From: Cytobacillus sp. FSL H8-0458
GTDB taxonomy: Bacteria; Bacillota; Bacilli; Bacillales; Cytobacillaceae
DNA length: 64,000 nucleotides
Reading direction: 5' to 3'
NCBI RefSeq assembly: GCF_038002165.1
Contig: NZ_JBBOBR010000001.1
Span: 3,410,001-3,474,000 of the forward strand
Shown one piece after another: positions 25,535 through 34,997 of the stretch; within the stretch, counting starts at the first letter, position 1; the number at the start of each line of letters is the position of its first letter. The notes under the pieces were generated by a model. It made no database searches. It had not been told where the DNA came from and worked only from the letters and a program-made list of their open reading frames with translations. The position numbers and the translations under genes are program-made.

Positions 25535-26818
25535 CTATTTTTTCATAAGTCCTTCAACAAAATCTTTCAAAACATGCACACCATATACACAGTCATTTAA
25601 TGTCGTCCATTCCCGCGGATTATGGCTGATGCCATCCCTGCTGCGGACGAACAGCATGGCGGCTGGCACTTCAGTTCCGACTATCATGGTGTCATGGCCG
25701 GCACCGCTTGGGATGTAAACGGGTTTAATTTTGAACTTGGCAAGAGATTCTGCTATACCCGCCTGAAGCCTTTCTTCAATTGGCAATGGTTTAATTTTGG
25801 CATTCAGTTTCATTTTCACGTCAATACTTCGTTCGTCTGCTATTTTTCGGGCTTCGATCTTAATGTGTTCAAGCAGCTGATCACGGGTTTCTTCAAAAAT
25901 ATCCCGGATATCCACTGTTAATATTACTTCCTGTGCGATGACATTAAAGCCATTTGGATGCACGTTCAGCTTGCCGACAGTGGCAACAGCTGTATCACTG
26001 ACCTGCTTCGGGAAGTTCTCGATGGCCGCTACAAACAATGAGGCAGCCACTAATGGATCTCTGCGACCGGCCATCGGCGTATTTCCTGCATGTCCAGCTT
26101 CTCCTGTAAAAGTAACCTCCAGCGAGGCTGGGCCTGCAATTCCTTTTACCACTCCAACTGGCTGGTTCTCTCTTTCCAGTACCTTCCCCTGCTCGATATG
26201 GACTTCCACAAAGGTTTCGATTTCACGCCTGTTTTTTCCTGCATCTAAGCACTCTTCCGCACTGCTGCCATATTCGGTCAATACTTCCCGAAACGACTTG
26301 CCATTTTCATCCCGCAGGCTATCCATTTCCTCCTTCTTCAGCTGACCCATAAATGCCCGGCTGCCTGTTAAGCTGCTCTTGAATCTCGAACCCTCTTCAT
26401 CTGAAAAAATCACAATCTCATACGGTTTCTCCGGTATGTATCCTGTTTCTTTCCATGACTCTGCAACTTCCAATGCTGAAAGAACCCCTAACGGCCCATC
26501 AAAGTGCCCTCCATTTGGAACACTGTCAACATGGGAACCTGAAGCGATTGAGGACCCTGCTGTTTTACCTTCCAATCTGCCGAATACATTCCCTGCTCCA
26601 TCTTCAGTCACAGTAAGATCAGCGTTTTTCATCCACTGGATTACTAGCTCTTTCGCTTTTTTCTCTTCGGCAGAATAACCGGGGCGGGTCAGCCCGCCGC
26701 TGTCCATGAGGCCTATCCTTGAAAGCTCATCAAGTCTTAAGGCCAATCTTTCGCCGTTTACACCCGAATGAGTAAGTTCTTGGTCATAATCTTTTAATAA
26801 CTGTTCATAAAGGTTCAT
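25535..26818 (-). CDS. M20-family Zn hydrolase, N-carbamoyl-L-amino-acid hydrolase/allantoate amidohydrolase type
   Basis: 427-residue two-zinc amidohydrolase (AllC/HyuC/beta-ureidopropionase group). Metal and catalytic motifs: ASGSHVDSVPNGGHFDGPLGV, IVIFSDEEGSRF, and FVEVHIEQGKVLE; the dimerisation domain holds the GEAGHAGNTPMAGRRDP motif. Such enzymes split N-carbamoyl amino acids or allantoate into CO2, ammonia and amino acid. The ATG at 26818 has AAAGAG upstream. It is separated from the preceding membrane gene by a 20-bp tandem repeat array but is transcribed in the same direction. The substrate is not known. Confidence 0.88.
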   Translation of the reverse strand: MNLYEQLLKDYDQELTHSGVNGERLALRLDELSRIGLMDSGGLTRPGYSAEEKKAKELVIQWMKNADLTVTEDGAGNVFGRLEGKTAGSSIASGSHVDSVPNGGHFDGPLGVLSALEVAESWKETGYIPEKPYEIVIFSDEEGSRFKSSLTGSRAFMGQLKKEEMDSLRDENGKSFREVLTEYGSSAEECLDAGKNRREIETFVEVHIEQGKVLERENQPVGVVKGIAGPASLEVTFTGEAGHAGNTPMAGRRDPLVAASLFVAAIENFPKQVSDTAVATVGKLNVHPNGFNVIAQEVILTVDIRDIFEETRDQLLEHIKIEARKIADERSIDVKMKLNAKIKPLPIEERLQAGIAESLAKFKIKPVYIPSGAGHDTMIVGTEVPAAMLFVRSRDGISHNPREWTTLNDCVYGVHVLKDFVEGLMKK

Positions 26819-26890
26819 AGGTTTCACTCTTTCTTATTTTTTGGATACTGTTAACACTGTGAGATTACTGGAATGTTGATTCGCCAGGAA

Positions 26891-27050
26891 GTGACCGATA
26901 ATATCGGAAAACTGACCGATAAAATAGAAGCTTGACCGATATATTGGAAGAGTGACTGATAAAATGGAATTTTGACCGATATATCAAAAAAGCAACAGAT
27001 ATATTTTAATTCTGACCGATAAACCTGTGAAAGAGACTGATATATCCTAA
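26891..27050. repeat. 20-bp tandem repeat array (eight units)
   Basis: TGACCGATA or a close variant begins at 26891, 26912, 26932, 26952, 26972, 26992, 27012 and 27032. The period is thus 20 bp (21 once), close to two turns of DNA. Half of the units continue with an AAAATRGAA-like tail, others with TATTGGAA or TATCAAAA. The array lies inside an operon, between the 150-residue membrane protein gene and the M20 gene. Related units occur at 52854-52915. Confidence 0.85.
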
Positions 27051-27109
27051 AAAATGACTAATGCAGAGCAGAAAGCCCGGCAGATGTCCACCTGCCAGGC
27101 CGCAAATCA

Positions 27110-27562
27110 TTAGATAATCCCCTGCATTCGTAAAATAATCTCGGCAATTACTGCAGATCCGATAAAGGTTCCGAAGAACACGAAGACTGCGACAATAATG
27201 CTTCTCCAGCCCAGCTTGGAAAAGTCAGCCCAATTCTTTCCGATTGAGATGCCTGCATAAGCCAGAATTGGGGTAGCAAGAGCGAGGATATTCACCTGAG
27301 TTGTCCATTCAACAACATATTCAGACCCCGGTACTCCGGGAATGGAAATGATGATTCCGATAATCCCGATATATCCAACGCTCGGGATATTTCCTGGCAG
27401 CACTTTTTCAAGAATCAGGCCCAGGACACTGATGACAATTAATACAATCATGCCAGGAATGGCTGCAGACGGCAGGATATCGTAGCCTACCCAATTTCCG
27501 ATCAGCGCTGAAAGACCGAATATACCTAAGATCAGGAACCACTCTGTTATATTTTTAAGCAT
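27110..27562 (-). CDS. Small membrane protein paired with DUF3100 protein
   Basis: 150 residues with five predicted membrane segments and a Gly/Ile-rich core (VGYIGIIGIIISIPGVPGSEYVVEW). It overlaps the upstream DUF3100 gene by 8 bases. Such pairs recall two-part exporters such as the LrgA/LrgB-like or LysO-like halves, suggesting the two proteins form one transporter. I do not know a named family for this protein, and the substrate is inferred only from the catabolic genes around it. Confidence 0.7.
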   Translation of the reverse strand: MLKNITEWFLILGIFGLSALIGNWVGYDILPSAAIPGMIVLIVISVLGLILEKVLPGNIPSVGYIGIIGIIISIPGVPGSEYVVEWTTQVNILALATPILAYAGISIGKNWADFSKLGWRSIIVAVFVFFGTFIGSAVIAEIILRMQGII

Positions 27563-28376
27563 GGATATCTCCCCCTTTGTCCGCAGCCTTTTTCTCTTTG
27601 CGTTTCATCATGATGCTGTACAGCTTTTCAGTAAGAGGCAATCCAATGAAAATACTGGCATACAGCCCTGTAGAAAGTGAAAGCAGGTTACTGGCGCCTG
27701 CGAAGGCAACAATCTGCGCCTCCATTTCAGGGAAGGCAGCGACGAGCGATCCGCTTGCTGCCGCCATCATGCTGCCGCTTCCCACACCCGATGCCATCGC
27801 GAACGACAGTGGATGGAGCGGGGTAATGGTGGCCAGGAATCCGGAAATCAACCCGAGGAAGGCAGCACCAAACACAGTACCGAAAATATAAATAGCCATT
27901 ACTCCTCTGCCTTCTGGCGAATCAAATCCGTATTTATTCATAATCAGTCCGACGTTCGGCTCTCGGCCAATCGAGTGGGTCATGCCAATGGCTTCTCTTT
28001 TAAAGCCAAGAAAAATGGCCACTGGCAGTGCAAATAAGATTGTTCCCAGGTTACCAAGTTCCTGCAGCAATAATGATGGCCCCGCCGCAATGATTGCCTC
28101 GATTTGCGGCCCGATTGTTACTCCTATTTTGGCAATTAAAAGAGTAACCCCAAGCACGATGAGGGGCTCTGCATTTTTAGCCTGTTTTTCCTTAATAAGC
28201 GGAGTGAAGTAAAGGCCCAGCCCCAGGAAAAACGCATAAAGCATTGGCAGAAGCAGAATAACCCCTGCGCCAACTTTAAAGCTGATCTGTCCAATCGCTT
28301 CAGTAGCCATAACCAGCACCAGCACAACGGCATGCAAGCGCCAATCTTTTAAAATTTCTGTCTTTTCGTTTTTCAT
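27555..28376 (-). CDS. DUF3100 domain membrane protein
   Basis: 273 residues with about eight membrane segments. The conserved region HSIGREPNVGLIMNKYGFDSPEGRGVMAIYIFGTVFGAAFLGLISG and the later ASGVGSGSMMAAASGSLVAAFP are signatures I associate with DUF3100. GGGGGGAAAAC precedes the ATG. It is translationally coupled to the 150-residue partner gene. The operon also carries an aldehyde dehydrogenase, a GarR-like reductase and an M20 hydrolase, so this is a strong candidate for the uptake or efflux part of a catabolic pathway. Confidence 0.78.
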   Translation of the reverse strand: MKNEKTEILKDWRLHAVVLVLVMATEAIGQISFKVGAGVILLLPMLYAFFLGLGLYFTPLIKEKQAKNAEPLIVLGVTLLIAKIGVTIGPQIEAIIAAGPSLLLQELGNLGTILFALPVAIFLGFKREAIGMTHSIGREPNVGLIMNKYGFDSPEGRGVMAIYIFGTVFGAAFLGLISGFLATITPLHPLSFAMASGVGSGSMMAAASGSLVAAFPEMEAQIVAFAGASNLLSLSTGLYASIFIGLPLTEKLYSIMMKRKEKKAADKGGDIHA

Positions 28377-28402
28377 GTTTTCCCCCCTGGATTAAAAGAT
28401 TA

Positions 28403-29263
28403 CTAGATAGATCCGCACACAGCGGAAGAATCAAGCTTGCCCTTTCCTTGCTCCATCGCCTTCCCATAGATATCGCAAACCAGCTGACCCAAAGGTGAAT
28501 CTTCTCTGTAAAATTCGGCTGTCTCTTTGTATAAGTGAATATCCTTATTCATGTGCTCCAGGCTGAACAGCACATTCCCGTATGTATGCTGAAGGATATT
28601 CTCACCGAATACGGTCAGGACGCGATTATGTGCAGACCCGCTTTGAATGACTTCCGCCAGCTGAGTCCGGCTGACACCGGCTTTCTCCCCAACTGCAAGG
28701 ACCTCCCCCAGGCCTGCAGTCGTTAAAGCAACCAGCATATTGTGGCACAACTTTGCCACCTGTCCTGATCCCGAAGGACCGAGCAGAAAAATATCTTTTC
28801 CAACGCTCTCCAGAACCGGGCGAATGTCCGGCAAGAATTTATCGTCTCCCCCAACCATAATGGTCAGCGTGCCGGCATCAGCACCCTTTGGTCCCCCGCT
28901 TAACGGACAGTCATAAAAATGGATGTCTTGCTCCTTTGCAGCCTGATTCAACTCCTGGGCTGTTTTTGGATCTATGGTGCTCATATCCAGCACGAAACTG
29001 TGAGGCTTTAAAGCGGAAAAGACCCCGCTTCCACCCATCATAACATCCTTGACAATACTTGGTCCAGGCAATGAAGAAATTACTAGATCCGCTTGTCTTG
29101 CTGCCTCGTATGGAGAAGACCGGGGAATAGCCCCCAGCTCCTCGCATTTCGCCAGTGCATCCTGACTTGGATCATAAGCATTCACCTTATACCCGTTTTT
29201 GACTAAATTTTTCACAATGCCCTTTCCCATGGCCCCGCAGCCAATTACACCTAAGTTTTTCAT
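28403..29263 (-). CDS. NAD(P)-dependent beta-hydroxyacid dehydrogenase, GarR/HIBADH family
   Basis: 286 residues with the N-terminal nucleotide-binding motif GVIGCGAMGKGIVKNL, the substrate-binding motif DCPLSGGPKGADAGTLTIMVGG and the catalytic lysine in GSGQVAKLCHNMLVA. Family members interconvert tartronate semialdehyde, malonate semialdehyde or 3-hydroxyisobutyrate with their alcohols. GGAGGGAGAGG precedes the ATG. It lies between the aldehyde dehydrogenase and the DUF3100 gene, so a shared semialdehyde intermediate is likely. Confidence 0.87.
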   Translation of the reverse strand: MKNLGVIGCGAMGKGIVKNLVKNGYKVNAYDPSQDALAKCEELGAIPRSSPYEAARQADLVISSLPGPSIVKDVMMGGSGVFSALKPHSFVLDMSTIDPKTAQELNQAAKEQDIHFYDCPLSGGPKGADAGTLTIMVGGDDKFLPDIRPVLESVGKDIFLLGPSGSGQVAKLCHNMLVALTTAGLGEVLAVGEKAGVSRTQLAEVIQSGSAHNRVLTVFGENILQHTYGNVLFSLEHMNKDIHLYKETAEFYREDSPLGQLVCDIYGKAMEQGKGKLDSSAVCGSI

Positions 29264-29274
29264 CCTCTCCCTCC

Positions 29275-30771
29275 TTAAGGTTTAATATAAACAGTCTTTG
29301 TATCCAGCCAAAAATCCAAAGCCGTGCTGCCCTGTTCACGCGGCCCGATGCTGGATGTTTTTTTGCCGCCAAACGGGAGCTGGTTTTCATAATGGTTGGA
29401 TGGTATATTCACGTGCGTGACCCCTGTTTCAATTTTCCGGACAAAATCGAATGCTTTCTGAAGGTCATTCGTAAAAATGGCAGACGACAAGCCAAAGTCC
29501 GTATCATTTGCTAGCTCAATCGCCTCTTCGTAAGAATCCACTTCCATCACGGCCACAACCGGCCCAAAAATCTCTTCCTGAGCGATTGTAAAATCCTTCG
29601 TCACTTTACTGAAAACAGTCGGAGCGACGAAATAGCCTTTCGCCATATCGCCATCCTTCAGCTGTTTTCCGCCATATTCGAGTACCGCGCCTTCTTCGAT
29701 GGCGCTATTCACATAATGGAGATACGTATTAAGTTGATGCTTATTCGCAACTGCACCGTTGTCAAATCCTTCCCGCACCCCATTGCCGACTTTTACTTGC
29801 TTCGCTTTTTCAACTAATAAATCAATGACCTTTCGCGAAATGGACCGGGGCACAATAACGCGGCTGGTTCCCGTACAGCTTTGGCCGTTATTGTAAAATC
29901 CGCTGATGACCACACTCTGGACAGCCTCTTCCAAATTGGCATCCTCCAGAATGATCGTCGCATTCTTCCCGCCCATTTCTGCCTGCATTTTTCCGCCATG
30001 GGCTGTCACAAGCTTGCCAAGATGGATCCCCACATCTGAGGAGCCTGTAAACGAGACTGCCTTAATTTCCGGATTGTTTCCAAGCTCTTCTCCCACGACA
30101 GAACCAGGTCCTGTGATCATATTCAGCACACCTTCTGGCATTCCCGCTTTTTCAAACAGCTCGACTACCTTCACTGCGATTAAAGACGTGTCACTTGCGG
30201 CCTTATAGATGATCGTATTTCCTGCCAGCATGGAAGGTGCAATTTTATAGATGGCGATTCCGAGCGGAAAATTAAATGGCGTAACGACAGCCACCACTCC
30301 CAGCGGCTCCTGAATCGTGCAGGCAAAGGTTTTCGGATCAATTGCAGGCACGGTTTCACCTAAAATCCGGTTAGCCTCACCGCTGAAGTGCTTCAGAGCC
30401 TGAACCGTTGCATCCACTTCCTTTCGGGCGGCCTCGATTGTTTTGCCGACTTCCTTCGTAATGATTTCAGCTAATTCCTCTTTTTCCTGCTGAATGAGAA
30501 AGATCAGTTTAAAAAGGATGTCCCCCCGGCTGATTGGAGATGTATTTTTCCATTCGAGAAAAGCTCTCTTTGCACTCTCAATTGCTTTCTGCACATCAAT
30601 CTCATTCGATTTCTGAAAATAACCCAGTACCTCATCTGTATTTGCCGGATTCACACTCGGATACGTTTCACCTGTCGCAGAAGGAACCCATTCCCCGCCA
30701 ATATAATTGTAAAAAGTTTCTGCCCCCGCATTGACGGCCACTGTTTTCTGGCTATTGACCTCTGTACTCAT
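29275..30771 (-). CDS. NAD(P)-dependent aldehyde dehydrogenase
   Basis: 498 residues of the ALDH superfamily: TPFNFPLGIAIYKIAPSMLAGN, the FTGSSDVG cofactor loop, catalytic Glu in AEMGGKNATI and catalytic Cys in NNGQSCTGTSRV, and the EEIFGPVVAVM motif. The sequence is closest in feel to 2-oxoglutarate semialdehyde and related dehydrogenases. It does not carry the features of the CoA-dependent methylmalonate-semialdehyde branch as far as I can see. GGGGAGATTGG precedes the ATG. It is the first enzyme gene after the PucR-type regulator. Confidence 0.88.
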   Translation of the reverse strand: MSTEVNSQKTVAVNAGAETFYNYIGGEWVPSATGETYPSVNPANTDEVLGYFQKSNEIDVQKAIESAKRAFLEWKNTSPISRGDILFKLIFLIQQEKEELAEIITKEVGKTIEAARKEVDATVQALKHFSGEANRILGETVPAIDPKTFACTIQEPLGVVAVVTPFNFPLGIAIYKIAPSMLAGNTIIYKAASDTSLIAVKVVELFEKAGMPEGVLNMITGPGSVVGEELGNNPEIKAVSFTGSSDVGIHLGKLVTAHGGKMQAEMGGKNATIILEDANLEEAVQSVVISGFYNNGQSCTGTSRVIVPRSISRKVIDLLVEKAKQVKVGNGVREGFDNGAVANKHQLNTYLHYVNSAIEEGAVLEYGGKQLKDGDMAKGYFVAPTVFSKVTKDFTIAQEEIFGPVVAVMEVDSYEEAIELANDTDFGLSSAIFTNDLQKAFDFVRKIETGVTHVNIPSNHYENQLPFGGKKTSSIGPREQGSTALDFWLDTKTVYIKP

Positions 30772-30879
30772 CCAATCTCCCCTTATCCTATTAAATTGAT
30801 ATTATTATAATATTTAGAAAATTACATGTACACGTGCCGATAGACAAATATTCCTCCCCTTCTTTGTGGCAATCCCCAA

Positions 30880-32466
30880 TTAAGGGTTTAAAAAATCGAA
30901 AACCTGGAAGGCCAGGACAACTGTAATCCAATCTTCTTTCCGGGAAAAATCAAGCTGCAGCTCGCTCTCGATTTTTTTCAGCCGGTATGCCAGGGTATTG
31001 GGGTGGATATGCATCTCTTCTGCTGTTTGTTTATGGCTTTGATTATTTGCCAGAAAGGCTTGCATCGTTTTTAAGTATTCAGGCTCCATTTTTAAAAGAG
31101 GGCCTATTTTATCGGAGACAAATTTATTCAGCAAGCTCCGGTCGGTGTTGAGCCACAGTCTTTCAGCACCAAGCTCAGAATAAGTGATAAAGGTTTTGTG
31201 ATAATGGTTTTTAGCAAATGATAAAGCTTTGGCAGCTTCCTGATAAGTATCTGTCATATCTGTCAAAGCAACCTCCCTGCCCAAACCTATGACAGCTCTG
31301 TTCACTTTTTTCTGAATAGCATCAGCAAGAGAATGGTCATACTTTTTCCGTCCATTCACCAGTAGTGCTATGATTTGGTTTGATTTCGTAAAAACGACTG
31401 AGGTTTCACAGTATTTCATGATGATCTGCTCAATCAATCGGATAAGCTTTTCTTTTTGTAAGATGGAGGCTGCGTCCCATAGAAAACCAGACTTGCAGTC
31501 CACCATCATACAGGCGATGCTGCTTTTCTCGTTCAGGCGAAATTTTTCCAGAATTCTTGCATTCAGACGTCCGCCATTAATCAAATCATGAAATGCCTCT
31601 TCTCTAAGATGCATCTCTTTTTCAAAAAGCGTATTCTGCCTGACAAACTCCAGTGACAAAGCCGTTGAAGCATGTTCAAGAGCTGCCTTCTGGATATTGG
31701 TCAAACGCTCAATAGGCTCATTCAAAAGGAAATATCCGAAAAGTTCGTTGGAATTTATGATCGGAAATGAATGGGATGGCTCAACTGGCAACTCTGCAAA
31801 AATTACCGGGGTACTCAAGATATGACTGATCGTATCCAGGATATACGAAGTCCCCCTTCCCTCCAGCAGAATCTTCGTGAATTGCCGGTGGATATCAAGG
31901 GATTGGCTAAGTTCCTCATTTTTCCGCCTGACTTCTTCGTAAAGCTTCGAGTTCATGATGGCAATAGCTGCCTGGTCTGCCACCACCTCCAGCACTTGAA
32001 AGTCCGCTTCAGTAAATTGTACATCCCTGTCGAAGTTATCCACCACAAGAACACCGATGCAATCTTCTTTATAAACCAACGGGACGACGATTCCGCTTTT
32101 CACATCTCTCTGGAAGACGCCATTAAAAAAGTGAATATAATTTATCTCATTCATCCGGCTCATATGCTCCCTGAACTCACTCCCTGAAGCAATTACGCCT
32201 TTCTTAGTCAGAAAAACCTGTCCAGTCAGGGATTCTCCAGGCTCAAACTTCACCTGGCTCATAAAGTCACTATCAACCCCAACCCCACTGGAAAAATGTA
32301 ATAATCCATCTTCCTTTAATGTGTAAAGAATGGTGGTATCAGCATGATCTACTAAATCAAAGGCTGCTTGTACCAGTCTCTTTAGTATCTCCTCCAGTTC
32401 AAGAGACTGGGTTAGACTGCGATTAATTTCCAGGAGACTTGAGATTTTATTCTGCATCATGGTCAT
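30880..32466 (-). CDS. GAF-domain PucR/CdaR-type transcriptional activator
   Basis: 528 residues: an N-terminal GAF-type ligand domain (about 1-180, with QLVQAAFDLVDHADTTILYT and DQAAIAIMNSKLYEEV), a central region, and a C-terminal PucR helix-turn-helix (MQAFLANNQSHKQTAEEMHIHPNTLAYRLKKIES). Activators of this class turn on purine, sugar-diacid or amino acid catabolism. The ATG at 32466 has AAAGGAG at good spacing; an upstream start at 32502 is rejected. It precedes the ALDH gene by about 110 bases, so it most likely controls that operon. Confidence 0.85.
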   Translation of the reverse strand: MTMMQNKISSLLEINRSLTQSLELEEILKRLVQAAFDLVDHADTTILYTLKEDGLLHFSSGVGVDSDFMSQVKFEPGESLTGQVFLTKKGVIASGSEFREHMSRMNEINYIHFFNGVFQRDVKSGIVVPLVYKEDCIGVLVVDNFDRDVQFTEADFQVLEVVADQAAIAIMNSKLYEEVRRKNEELSQSLDIHRQFTKILLEGRGTSYILDTISHILSTPVIFAELPVEPSHSFPIINSNELFGYFLLNEPIERLTNIQKAALEHASTALSLEFVRQNTLFEKEMHLREEAFHDLINGGRLNARILEKFRLNEKSSIACMMVDCKSGFLWDAASILQKEKLIRLIEQIIMKYCETSVVFTKSNQIIALLVNGRKKYDHSLADAIQKKVNRAVIGLGREVALTDMTDTYQEAAKALSFAKNHYHKTFITYSELGAERLWLNTDRSLLNKFVSDKIGPLLKMEPEYLKTMQAFLANNQSHKQTAEEMHIHPNTLAYRLKKIESELQLDFSRKEDWITVVLAFQVFDFLNP

Positions 32467-32560
32467 GGCTGTTCTCCTTTCTAATAGGTTAGTGAATGTC
32501 ATTACAGTCTATTATTGTTCAACCTATCTATTTTTCTGACAAACTATCCTTTTCATTTCA

Positions 32561-33766
32561 CTACCTCTCCACCGTCCGCGCCAATACCGCCCCCGCAACA
32601 AGTCCCCAAACAGGAGCGCTGATATGAAGAAAGCTCATGCCTGATAAAGTGACTATAAAGGCTGCGAGGGCACTTAGCCTGTACCGGTTTCCGGTAAAGC
32701 CCGTTTGCAGGCTGGAATGGAGGACGCCAATCAGGGCGAACCCTGCCAGCAATGAAACAAAAGCTTGGGGAAGCGACTGGATAAAGGGCACGATTTTCCA
32801 GGCAAATATGCCGAAAACAATCGTAATCGCGCCTGACACAACTGCTCCCATATACCTTTTCTCCCTCGGCCCTGAATCCGGTCCTGCACAGATGGCGCTC
32901 ATCATGCCCGCGATATTGGCACATTGTCCGCCAAAGAAGCTGGTGATTACCGAGAAAATACCGCTTGATGAGACAATTTTGCGAATAGGGGGCTTGAAAT
33001 CCTCGCTTTCCAATGCCCCGATTCCTGGTGCTGCATCATTGCTCAGAATCAGCATTGCGAGCGGGAGGGCAATTGTTACGAGCCCCATCCAGCTAAATTC
33101 AGGCAATTGGATAGAAGGCAGAAAATAAGCAATTTCTTTAGCAGGTTTTAAATCAGCTGTTAAAAACAATGCAGAAAAGGCAACTGCAACAGCCGCGAGC
33201 ACAGGCGGGAACTTTTTCACATATCTCGTAAAAAGCAGAAAACTGACTAACGCTGCTCCACCGACAACAGGCAGTTCCTGTATGGCAGGCACGAGTTTGA
33301 CGACATAGCCGGCAACAAGCCCGCCAAGCATGGAGGCGATGACCTCTTTAGGCACCCAGCCAATGATTTTTGTAAACAGGCCGGAAATTCCGACCAGAAA
33401 AATCAGCAGCCCGGATATCACATACCCGCCAATCAGATCAGGATACGAGTATTGCGCAGTCACCGTCGCCAAAAATGCAGCACCTGTAATCGAATGCCCC
33501 CCTGTAATGGGAATGCGATATAGAAGCGGCATGAGAATGCTGTAAACACCGCCGAAAAAATAAACCGCAAACATCCAGTTAATCGTCTGCTGATCCGTGA
33601 ATCCCCCTGCTGATGCCGCCTGCAGGATGATCAGTGCCGGCCCGGTCATAACCAGCGTGCTTGCAATGATTCCAGATGAAATATTTTCCGCTGTCAGGTC
33701 CCTTAGTAGTGAACCATTCTGTACTTTTTGACTGTAACCGCTATACCTCTCCTTCGGCAAACCCAT
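32561..33766 (-). CDS. BenE-family benzoate/H+ symporter-like permease
   Basis: 401 residues with about 11-12 hydrophobic segments. The sequence FSNITPITGGHSITGAAFLATVTAQ-like (YRIPITGGHSITGAAFLA) and the repeated GLVAGYVVKLVPA regions fit the BenE (COG3135) branch of nucleobase-transporter-like permeases. Benzoate is the known substrate of BenE, but other aromatic or carboxylic acids are possible. GGGGGCAGGA precedes the ATG. It lies 94 bases upstream of the PucR-type gene on the same strand and could be part of the same regulon. Confidence 0.8.
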   Translation of the reverse strand: MGLPKERYSGYSQKVQNGSLLRDLTAENISSGIIASTLVMTGPALIILQAASAGGFTDQQTINWMFAVYFFGGVYSILMPLLYRIPITGGHSITGAAFLATVTAQYSYPDLIGGYVISGLLIFLVGISGLFTKIIGWVPKEVIASMLGGLVAGYVVKLVPAIQELPVVGGAALVSFLLFTRYVKKFPPVLAAVAVAFSALFLTADLKPAKEIAYFLPSIQLPEFSWMGLVTIALPLAMLILSNDAAPGIGALESEDFKPPIRKIVSSSGIFSVITSFFGGQCANIAGMMSAICAGPDSGPREKRYMGAVVSGAITIVFGIFAWKIVPFIQSLPQAFVSLLAGFALIGVLHSSLQTGFTGNRYRLSALAAFIVTLSGMSFLHISAPVWGLVAGAVLARTVER

Positions 33767-33889
33767 TTATCCTGCCCCCGACTTCCGATTATTTTACTTA
33801 CTATCATGATTTTAAACAAGTGAATTGTCAAACTATTTCGCATTTAGAAACAAAAAAAAGAAATACCCTCGAAGGATATTTCTCTATTA

Positions 33890-33917
33890 TCGACAAATTT
33901 CGGGTGGTACCTGTCAC
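33890..33917. repeat. Half copy of the GTGACAGG palindrome
   Basis: TCGACAAATTTCGGGTGG then TACCTGTCAC: only the right half of the repeat remains, joined to an extra TCGACAAA block. The same arrangement is at 43841-43869. The stop codon of the DUF3231 gene lies inside this copy. Confidence 0.8.
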
Positions 33918-34915
33918 TTTATGAGATTCCGGCGCTCTTCCATTTGCGGCGGTTCTTCCATCCAGCCGTTTTGGATCATGACCTTGGCTCCGCGGTGGGC
34001 GTATTCGAAAATGTCTTTTGTAAAGATAGCCGCTTTGGCCGGGATATCGTTTCGCAGGCTGAAGGCTGTTCCGATGGCATTTTTCCCGATCGAAAAGCTG
34101 CAAAACAGACTAATACAGTACATCATAAGCTTATCGGAGAAGGGAGCAGCAGTAGAACGGGTGGCTTGGCCGCCTGGACCAATTGGGGTTTGGATTCCAT
34201 CTTCGAGCAGCATGTCCGTAAATTCGCTAATAATCCCCTTTGCCAGTTCCACGCCTTCGGAAAAATACTTCCGTACTTCTTTTTCCTGGGCACATTGGGC
34301 AAAGCCCGTAATCATCTGCATGCCCGTCATGTTGGCTTCAATCGTAAAATACAGCTGGCTGAGCTCAACCGTGTTGATTGTCCGTTTACTTCCCAGCAGG
34401 TTTGTACCCTTTAAATAATTTGTATCCTTTACAAATTCAGTCTTTTCAGGCATAGTCACAAAAGGCGCACGGATCAGCAGACCTTTTCCCAGCAGATATT
34501 GGGTGCATTTTCTGGAATATTCCTGGGTCATTGTGGTAAGATCTCTATACAATAAGATAATATCTTCCCGGTAAGACATGCTTAGATGCAGAGTGTGCAG
34601 CCCCATGCTGATTGATTTCATCAGGCGTACAAACATGATATCAAATCCGTTGGCGAATAATGCCGGTGCATCAGCTATCACGTCCTGTTCGGTAAATCCG
34701 ACAGGAATGGCCGCCCCTTCCTCTTTCATGATCCCAGCAACTCTTTGGATAAAAGCAGCTATTTCTTCCTGTAAATCGGACATGATATTTTTCGCTTCTT
34801 CGTCATTTGACTTTTCAATAAAATGATCAAGCATTCTGAAGAACATGGTTTTTTGCTGGTAAGTCATCCAAAGTGTAGCCAGTTCATTAGACGTAATCGG
34901 TGGTCTTTCAAGCAT
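33914..34915 (-). CDS. DUF3231 family protein
   Basis: 333 residues made of two similar helical halves, each with a pattern like TFLGSKRTINTVELSQLYFTIEANMTGMQMI in the second. DUF3231 proteins are ferritin-like helical proteins found in spore formers and their function is not known. GGGGGAAAATAC precedes the ATG. The stop TGA lies in a repeat half-copy, so the last residues may have been trimmed by repeat insertion. It is 82 bases downstream of the PAS-STAS gene on the same strand and could be cotranscribed with the cobalamin module. Confidence 0.8.
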   Translation of the reverse strand: MLERPPITSNELATLWMTYQQKTMFFRMLDHFIEKSNDEEAKNIMSDLQEEIAAFIQRVAGIMKEEGAAIPVGFTEQDVIADAPALFANGFDIMFVRLMKSISMGLHTLHLSMSYREDIILLYRDLTTMTQEYSRKCTQYLLGKGLLIRAPFVTMPEKTEFVKDTNYLKGTNLLGSKRTINTVELSQLYFTIEANMTGMQMITGFAQCAQEKEVRKYFSEGVELAKGIISEFTDMLLEDGIQTPIGPGGQATRSTAAPFSDKLMMYCISLFCSFSIGKNAIGTAFSLRNDIPAKAAIFTKDIFEYAHRGAKVMIQNGWMEEPPQMEERRNLIK

Positions 34916-34997
34916 GTATTTTCCCCCATTATTAAAGTTATTACTATCCTCCCTTCAAATGTTAAAATCATGCGTTTTTCTGCAAAAAAAAGACCCC

